Shown here one piece after another: positions 37,801 to 46,800 of a stretch of DNA of 64,000 nt. The DNA comes from Cornus controversa (taxonomy: Eukaryota > Streptophyta > Magnoliopsida > Cornales > Cornaceae): contig CM048845.1 in assembly GCA_026545225.1 (NCBI GenBank), positions 100,498,033-100,562,032 on the forward strand. Reading direction: 5' to 3'. Position 1 is the first letter of the stretch. Each line of letters begins with the position of its first letter. The translations under genes and the position numbers were made by a program. The notes under the pieces are model-generated. The model was given only the letters and a program-made list of their open reading frames with translations. It had not been told where the DNA came from and searched no databases.

Positions 37801-40800
37801 AAAAACGGAGATATCGAGGATGTCTGAGGTTATGAAAAAGCGGCAGTGGATGGGCAGGGCTCTTTTCAGACCTTAGAGACAGGTTCTGAGGGTGGACTTG
37901 TTGGAGAGGAAGAAGTTGAAAGTCCAAGTGTTGAGGTCCTTACTCATTCGAGGACCAATGAGGAGGTGCCTCAGCCAAAAACTTGTGACGCATTAATGAG
38001 CCCACTTGCCATTCTGGAAGGTGCCTCGACCACAAGTGTTGTTGGTTCATTTATTCAACCTCTGCCCTCCTCTTCTTTGCCTTTCGGACGTCTTTCTGTT
38101 CTTCAACGACCTGTGCGAATGGCCTTCTCTGCCCCTTAGACCTTGGGACCATTACAACTCCTCGTCCACTTGGAGGGTTGGTGAGCCCTCGGTTTGGAAG
38201 GAATGTGGGTTTTCGTCTACTTGGGGAGACTTCAGTGCCACGACCTCCTCCAGTGTCCGCGGCTAACACAATATCAGCTCCTCCTACCACCTCTGAAATT
38301 GAGAATGTATCTCAAAATCCTTCAACTGTTGAAGCCCCCTTGGAGCTATGGGGTGGTGCATTGGTGACACCTGCTTGCGTTCAACTTCTCAACCAACTAA
38401 AAGCTGACCATCCTGAATCATTTGAGGGCTTGACAACATGGCTGCCGAATACCTCGACTTTGTCTATAACTCTTTATGCCGAGCCGTTCTACACCTTTGT
38501 CAAGCCCTGGCTAAACATTTTGACACCTCGGACTTTGAGCAGCTTGATTGCCTCGTTCGAGCTCTGCAACGATCTCAGATTAACATTGAATGGTTACAGT
38601 GAGGTATAGAGAAGGTGAGAGCTTATGAATGGAGAGAGGTGGAACTGCGCCACCTTCGTGATCTCCGAGACCAACTCGAGGACAGGAGAGAGATTTTCCA
38701 AGTTAACAAGCTTAAACTAAAAGAGCTGGAGGCATGCATTCAACAGAATAAGTCTGAAGTTCAACGGTTGGAGCTCACCATCGAAACTACTATGGCAAAC
38801 ATGGGGCCTACGGAGCTATCCATTACTGACTTGCCATAGCAAGCTATGATGTGTAGATGTTTTTTTTTTTTGAGCCATTGCTGGTAACTTGTATGAATTT
38901 CAAGACTTATAGTGAAATATAATTTGGAATTTTTTTTGAACTTGCATCTTATGTTTAAAGCAATGTGTATGTGAGGATCCAACTCAAAATACACCATTTC
39001 CAACTGACTCGAGAGAAAAAAAAATCATTTCCATAGAAAGACCAGAAGTTTAAGCATAAAAGTCTACAATCCAGGAAATCAAAACTAAAAGAAAACAAAT
39101 GAAACTAGATGAGCCGTTGCTTTTAGAACAAGGTCACCTTCTTAAAAACTTTGAGGTCTAACCAGAGCGTTATAGGCTCGAGAACCCTATTTTGATACGT
39201 GTTCAGGTTCTTGTCTGCTCGATCTTGGCGCTCTTCTAACACTTCGAGCTCTGTCTCACGCTCCAACTGACTTAGCTCTGCAAGTCTTGCTGATGGTATG
39301 GAAAGCTCGGTTGGAAGGATAATCTCCGTCCCATACACAAGCGTGAACGGTGAAGTGAGCGAAGATCATTTAGATGAACTCCGGTAAGCCCATAAACGAG
39401 GATAAGGTGCTCGGCCCACTGATGTTGGTAGTCCTCCAGAGTTCGGTTGAGAATTCGAAGCAAAATCTTACTCGTTGCCTCTACTTGTCCATTTCCTTGT
39501 GGATAATAAGGTGTGGATCTGTGATGGTCAATGTCATAACGGGTCATCAACTGCCTAACATGGATATTGACAAAAGGCGTCCCATTATCGCTCAAGATTG
39601 TCTTTGGGACGCCAAAACGACATACAATGTGCTCTTTTATGAAGTTAGTGATAGTTGGACCAGTAGCTTGCTTCAAGGGTATCGCTTCCACCCACTTCGT
39701 GTACATTTCAGTTGCAGTGAGAATCCAAATATTATCCTTGGACTTGGGCGAAATTGGACCAATCAAGTCCATTCCCTAAGTATGAAATAGCCATGGAGTA
39801 GTAATTGGATGGAGCTCTGTGGCTAGAACATGGATTCGGTGATCATGAATTTGACACGGGCAACATCGTCTAGTATGCTCTTTGTAATCTCTTTCCATAG
39901 TTGGCCAGAAATACCCCAACTTTATGAGATGAGTGTAGAGCTTCAGATCCCCCTTGATGTTTCACATCATGTAACTCTTTCATGACATTCTGGGCATCTA
40001 GCTTCTCGAGGCAATGAAGGAGCCTCTTGTCGAACCCTCTCCTAAAAAGCTGGCTTTCGATTACCTCGAATTGTGTAGCTCTTCTCTTGAATTTTAACAC
40101 CTCAATGCGATTTGAAGGCATCGTCCCAATTTGAAAGAATGCAAAAAACAAGAACCGCCAATCTTGACCTTCAATGGCCTCGAAGTAATTGAGGTTTTCT
40201 TGAGCCTCTATGCAATCCAGACAGGACGTCTGCATTATGCTAGCTTCTTCGGCCATGGATGGCCAGTAATATCCTCGCCTCTGCAGTCGTCTGTAAAGAC
40301 TGATTTCTGAAGCCCCATAGGATCGCTCATGAACTGAGTTTAGAATAGAATGAGCTTCCTCCTTATTAATGCATCTCATGAGCAGTCCTCTTGGGGCTCG
40401 ATTCGATGGTAAAGAGTTTTCTGATAAATCAAGAAATCCTTAATAATCATGACAGGAATTCCCGATGACCTCCCCTTGAGCTGTTGTTTGATAGGGATTC
40501 GCCAATCAGACTCCTTGCGATCCACCTCTATGATCACTAAACGGGGACACCTTCTTTTGGATATGAATCAAAATCATCTCATCCGGAATCTCAATTTTGG
40601 ATGCCAAAGTTGCGAATGCATCAGCATGGCGATTTCTTGATCGAGGTGCATATTCCACTAGTATCTCCTCGAAATTCAAGCTTAGCTTTTGGACAATGGC
40701 CCTATACGATGCCAGGGAAGGATCTCGGACAACTTATTCTCCATTGGTTTGTTTTATCACCAATTTTGAATCATCTTTAACTTGCAGTTTTTTTACGTCC

Positions 40801-43800
40801 AATTCCCGCACCGCAAGAAGGCCCAGAATAAAAGTTTCGTATTTTGCCTCGTTATTAGTACATGCAAAGTTGAGCTTGTACGACAAACGGTTCTTCTCTT
40901 CGGTCTCCGATGTCAGAACTACTCCAGCCCCTCCTCCTTTAGCAATCGAAGACCCATCAAATGACAAAGTCCATTCATCCGTGGCCTCGACTGAGCATAC
41001 GAAATTTAGGTCTTCGCCTGGCAAATCATCATCCAGTGGCTCGAATTCCCCCAATGGAAACTGAGCTGTGAGGTTTGCCAATGCTTTGCTAAAAATAGCT
41101 TTAGGGGTGAGGTATTTGATTTCAAACTCTGCCAGTAGAAGGAGCCATTGAGCCATGCGCCGGGAAAGGATAGGCCTCGAAAGCATGTATTTCAAGGGAT
41201 CACATTTCGTCATCACCTCAACCGTATGAGAAAAGAAATAATGCCATAATTTTCTAGCTACAAAGATTAAGGATAGGCAATGTCTTTCAATGGGAGAATA
41301 TCTTGTCTCCGCATCCTTCACAATTTTACACAGGACACTCCCGGCCTTTGGATTTCTGCCCAAAAAGTGCTCCAATTGACCTTGAGGTCGAGGTTAAGTA
41401 TAACTTAAGGGATGTTCTTGATTTAGGTGCAATCATGGTAGTAGGCGAAGAAATGGCGAGCTTCACTCGCTCGAACGCCCTTTCATGACCCTGAAGCCAG
41501 CGAAACGTCCCTTTCTCTTTCATCAAAGATCTGAACGAGTGAGATACCTCTGCCAAGGCGGGAATGAAACACTGAAGATAAGAGACCTTCCCCACGGAAC
41601 TCTTCAATTGTTTTAGAGTTTGCGGTCAAAGCATATCAATGACGGACTTCGCCTTCGTCTATTCCTTGTTCATGCACAATGAAACCCAAAAATTTCCCCG
41701 TGCTCACCCCAAAAGCGCATTTGAAGGGGTTCATTTTCAAGTTGTAAAGTCAACATCCGATAAAAACACATTCCAAATCCGCGAGGTGATCATCTTGATT
41801 CTGTGATTTAACAACCAGAACATCAATATAGTCTTCTACATTCTTGTGGAGCATATCATGGAAAATGGTTGTAATGGCTCGTTGATACGTCGCTCCTGCA
41901 TTCTTTAACCTGAAAGGCATCACTGTAAAATAGAGGTTACCCATTGGGGTTCTGAATGCAGTCTTCTCAGCATCTTCTTTAGCAATTTTGATCTGATTGT
42001 ATCCATTGTACCCATCCATAAACAAGAACATTTTAAGTCTTGTTGCTGAATCTATCAATGTGTCAATATTTGGCAATGGAAAATCATCTTTAGGGCAGGT
42101 GGCGTTCAGATGTCGAAAGTCGACACACACCCTTATCTTGCTATTTTTCTTCTTTACTGGCACTATGTTGGCCAACCACGTGCAATGTAGGATGGGCTTA
42201 ATAAATCCTGCCGCGAGAAGCCTCTGCATTTCTTCTTTGATTTGGAGCTCGAGCTCCGGTTTGAAATTCCGTGAAACTTGTTTGATGGGGGTGACATTAG
42301 GCCGGACTTTGAGACGGTGCGAAACTATCTTGGGATCCAGCCTCGGCATCTCCTCATACGTCCATGCAAAAACGTCTCTGTACTGCTTAAGTAACGACAC
42401 CAACATCTTTCGCGGCAATCCTTCCAAATTCCTGCACACATAGGTAATTCGAGGAAGCGCATCGTCAGATAAATTTACCTCATCGAGCTTTGACACGTCA
42501 TGGGATTCTTGCATCATCAAGCTCTCGCTAACTTCGAAGGGATCAAACACCTCGGTCTCTAGCTCCCATCCCTTGCACCGTCATGACCGGTAGGCTATTC
42601 TCCCATCCGGGAGGAAGAAACGCTCACAAGTATACTTTGGTCTTTGCGGGTGGGGCACCGCGAGCTTTGCCTCCATCTTCCGCAAGCGAGGTTCATTGGA
42701 CTCTGTTTTTAGCTTCTTCGAACTCCTCCCCCGCTGAGGTTGAAGGAAGGTCCTTCCATTTGGGTAATGGAGCAGCCCTTAATCTCAAAGGCTTACTCAA
42801 CTCCTCGTCGAGCTCTTTGAAAAACTTGGCTTCCACCATATGTACCTTTCCCAAAGTAATCAGACGTTTAGAACATGGCACTGTCACACTTTTTTCTTTC
42901 AAAGCTCCTTTCATACATTGATGGTACGACAAAGGGACCACACCGAACTCATATGTTCATCCCCTGCCGATCAATAGATGATATGAAGTCTCTACGTCGA
43001 TGACATGGAATTTCGTAAGAGCTAAAAACTTTCCTATTTTGAGCTGCACCACTACGTATCCCTCTATTTTCTTCGCGCTGCCTATAAAAACCCATAATCT
43101 CTATAGGTTTTTGTACCAATCGCTCTTTTCGTAAGCCAACTTTTTCGAAAATAGACAACGACATTACATTGAGGGATGAGCCATTGTCCAGAAAGACTCT
43201 TTTCTACTCGACCCCATTAAGAAAAGCGGGGACATACAGAGGCCGATTATGTGGTGTAAGAACCTGTTTATCCGATTCTAAAAAAGTAACACAACCCTTC
43301 AACTCCCCAGGCTCAAGGACTTCACTCACCGAGGGAAGCTCCCGAACAAGCTCGCCCATAACGCGGATGAGGACCCTCACAACTTCCTTTTGAGCCAGAG
43401 CAGACAATCTGAGTTGATCTAACACAATCCTAATGTGCGGCTCTTATAATAAGCTGAAGGCTCGGCTGTACTCTTTGTCCACCCAAGCCACCTCCATTGC
43501 GCGAGGATCGAGTCCTTCGTCTTCTTCATGTGACACTATCATAGCCACTACATCACGATCATGAGCTGTGTAAGGATTAATTCTGACATCGGATGAATCC
43601 AGAGTCAATTCCTTCCTTGCTATTCATTGCTGGAACATGTTTCTCAAAGCCCTGCAATTGTAGGTTGGGTGATGGCAATGTCGATGGTACATACAAAACT
43701 TCATATGACGCTCCTGTTCAGCCGTAGGCAATGTCTTTACCTCGGGAAGTGTAATTGATTCGTTAGTTATCCATTGATTAACGATTGCCACTACCTGCTA

Positions 43801-46800
43801 GGGGGGCATGGGAACGGGGGAGGCAAAGAATCTGGATGTCTGGGTCTACTGTCATACCCCTATGGTAAAAGACACATCTTTAGCCAGATTCCTTGCCGCT
43901 GTGTTTAGCTCCGCGAAGAAATATAATTTGAGATTGATTAGATGTATTCGATAATCTCTCTGAATCCCTTGGACACAAAATTTAGCCAACTCCTCTTCAT
44001 TGGTATTTTCATAGCATTCCATTGCTTAATCGTGAAAACGATGAACATAGTCGGACAAAGCTTTGTTCTGCCCTTGAACTTCCTTTATCAAAGAAAGGGT
44101 TGTGATCTTTTCTTCCGCCTGAAAGAACTTGGCATGGAATCGTGACACCAGTTGATGCCAAGTAGTAATAGAGCCTAACTCCAGATTAACATACCATTTG
44201 TAAGCCCGGTCAATTGAGGTTTTAGAAAATTCCTGGAGTCGAAGTGCATGGTTGTGAGCATACCACCCCAATGACTCAATGAACCTCACTACGTGCTCAC
44301 GGGGATTGCCTTTCCTTCCGTCAAATCTCACAAACTTCGGTTCGCCTTTGGGGGATAAGGCATAACAGCTATGGTCCTGGAATATGGTGGTTCAACCTCA
44401 ACATCTAAAGCTCGATGACCACGCTCAGCATTTAAAAGAGTTTGGACATTAGCAACTATAACGTAAGAAGTTTATGGAGAATTGACCTCGGCTTTCTCGA
44501 TGGGGTACAATACATGGCTCTCTATGCTGAATGCAAGTTGTGCTCATTTGGAAACCTATGTCAAGGGGAGTAGTAAACAGTGCTCGGCGCATTGGGGGAC
44601 GCCTTGACATCGGCACTCCTTGAGGACCTCGAAGAGATAGCTCGGGCTCAGCGAACCTCGAACGCCTTGGTAAGCTTATGGGAGCACCTGACAAAACTGG
44701 AGTGACTTGACCCCGTTCTTCCTCCACACGTTACCTATTGGCAGCCATGCTCTGAAGTGCTGCCATAATTTGTGCTTGATTCTGTTCGAGCTGATCCATA
44801 CAATGAGATAGCTCGGTATTTGCCCCTTGGGTACTTCTTGACACCGATCTTGCCATCTGGTCTCGTACTCGTGGGACACTACTAGCACTTTGCTCTTGAG
44901 AAATTTCCTGCTTGACTGGTTGTGTTCGGCTTGCTCTCTGGCTTCAGAGACTTATAATGGCAAGAACAACCTCTCTAGTGGAGTCGCCAAATGTTTGTAG
45001 TAGGTTCTGAAAATTGAGGTCAAACTTTCCACGATGATGGTCACCAGAGAATAAAGATCCAAGTGGGAGTCCACGCTGTCACGAAGGGATCCACGGTTTT
45101 GTATGGATTCTTAGAAGAGTGAGGGGGATTTACCATTTTATATGTTAAAACACCGTCTATTAAGAGGTTTCTTGTGTATTTTTCTAATCCTCATTCTCTT
45201 GGTTTCTTCCTCTATTTATAGTAAAAAATATCTCTCCTATCAACAGTCGAGATTTTGATATAGTAAATATCTATGAAACAAGGGCCTAGATTGTATGACA
45301 AAAGAGGTTTGCTCATCTCACACGGGTGCTCTTTCTTCCTCTGTGACAGACCAATTAACAGTGTAGGGACCCCATCCTAGCTAGAGATGGGGTCCACCGT
45401 TGATTTAGCGTACCCTGGACTCCAGCTACCGAACCCAAATCCTTGGCTCTCGTAAAGCAGTGATCTGAGCTCTTACCCCCATAAGATCTCAGAGTGTCGT
45501 GAGGTTTATCTGTAGAGAGGAACTCTTCACGAAGTTTTATCCGTAGAGAGGAGTGACTCGTCGCTTTAAGGAGGTTGATTTGTAGAGAGGACCTTCGTGA
45601 GATTTTATCCGTAGGGAGGAGTGATTCCTCGCATTCAGGAGGTTTATCCGTAGAGAGGACCTCCCGTGATGTTTTATCCGTAGAGAGGAACTCATCACTA
45701 TCCGAGGTTTATCATAATAAAAGGAAAACGACTTGTTCGAGGTTTATTCGTAAAGAGGAACTCCTCGCAAGGTTTCATTCGTAGAGAGGAGTGACTCCTC
45801 GCATTAAGGAGGTTGATCCGTAGAGAGAACTTCCGCGACGTTTTATCCGTAGAGAGGAACTCATCACAAATCAAAGTTTATCCGTAGAGAGGAGTTCCTC
45901 GTCGGAGGAGATTAATCCGTAGAGAGGATCTCCATTCGTACATCCAATGGGACGAGCTCTCCAATGTTTGTCCCCCAGACTTTTTGAGATCTTTTCCTTA
46001 GAGGGGTCCGCAAACCTTCCTTGATGGTCCTTGTGTCGCCCCACAATGAGGTAGCTCGAAGTCCCTTCCTTGGTGGGGACCTCAATCTAGGCTCGTGGAC
46101 TTTGTGGAAAAGTCAGCCTATAATTAAATAATGCCACGTAGGCACACGTGGCAAGTGCCAGGTCGTCAATACCAACAGTTTCTAACTTTTTTTTTAATTA
46201 CATTGCGTCTGTTTTCTCTGTCAGTCAACTAATACATAATAAGATTGCGTTGATGATTTCCTAAATCCATACTAAATGCACAAATGAGGTTTTTCCATTA
46301 TTCTATTGTTTTGGCAAGACTTTTTTTTTTTCAGTTCCTTTTATAGATAAAAGTGCTGTAAATCTTCTCATATATCCTACCTAATGTTTTCCTTGTTTAT
46401 AGATCTCAAGCTCCGATTCTGAAAGTGAGAATGACAATGGTATTTTATCAGAAGATCTTCAGGAGGCTGTTCAGGATGTTATACAACCCCTTTCGAAGTT
46501 GAAAGTCGATGAAGATAGTCATGGTAAAAGATAAATTTTAGCCAATGAATGTCTCTGTCAATAAAATTTTTTCCTCATCTGTCACATAACTGGCTTTAAA
46601 GCTAATGCAGAAAAACTGACCATTGTTTTTTCTCCCCCTTGTATGTCAAACTTCCCACACTTTACGGCATTACGTGCTTATTACAAAGAATGTACTAGTA
46701 AATCCACCGTTGTTTCTCCCCATTGGAGGTCAAAGCTTTCTAAGACTGATGTTTGGTATGCTTCTTTTGGATCAAATATGAATAAATCAAGATTCCTATG

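Larger units (their letters stand above)
33820..46177 (-). mobile_element. Ty3/gypsy retrotransposon of the Tat lineage inserted antisense in HDA5 intron 8
   Basis: A 12,358-bp element with two LTRs, 5-bp duplications (GTTTC), a tRNA-Arg-type primer site, a polypurine tract and, on the minus strand in order, gag, protease, reverse transcriptase, RNase H, a second RNase H and integrase. The 3' part before the right-hand LTR (35.3-38.8 kb) carries a separate gene on the opposite strand. The Arg primer site, the DNGS protease motif, the second RNase H and an extra ORF between integrase and the 3' LTR together indicate the Tat clade (the group of Ogre, Retand and Grande). The reading frames have many stops, so it is not autonomous. 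The LTRs differ by many substitutions and an indel of about 50 bp, so the insertion is old. It is transcribed against HDA5. Confidence 0.92.
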
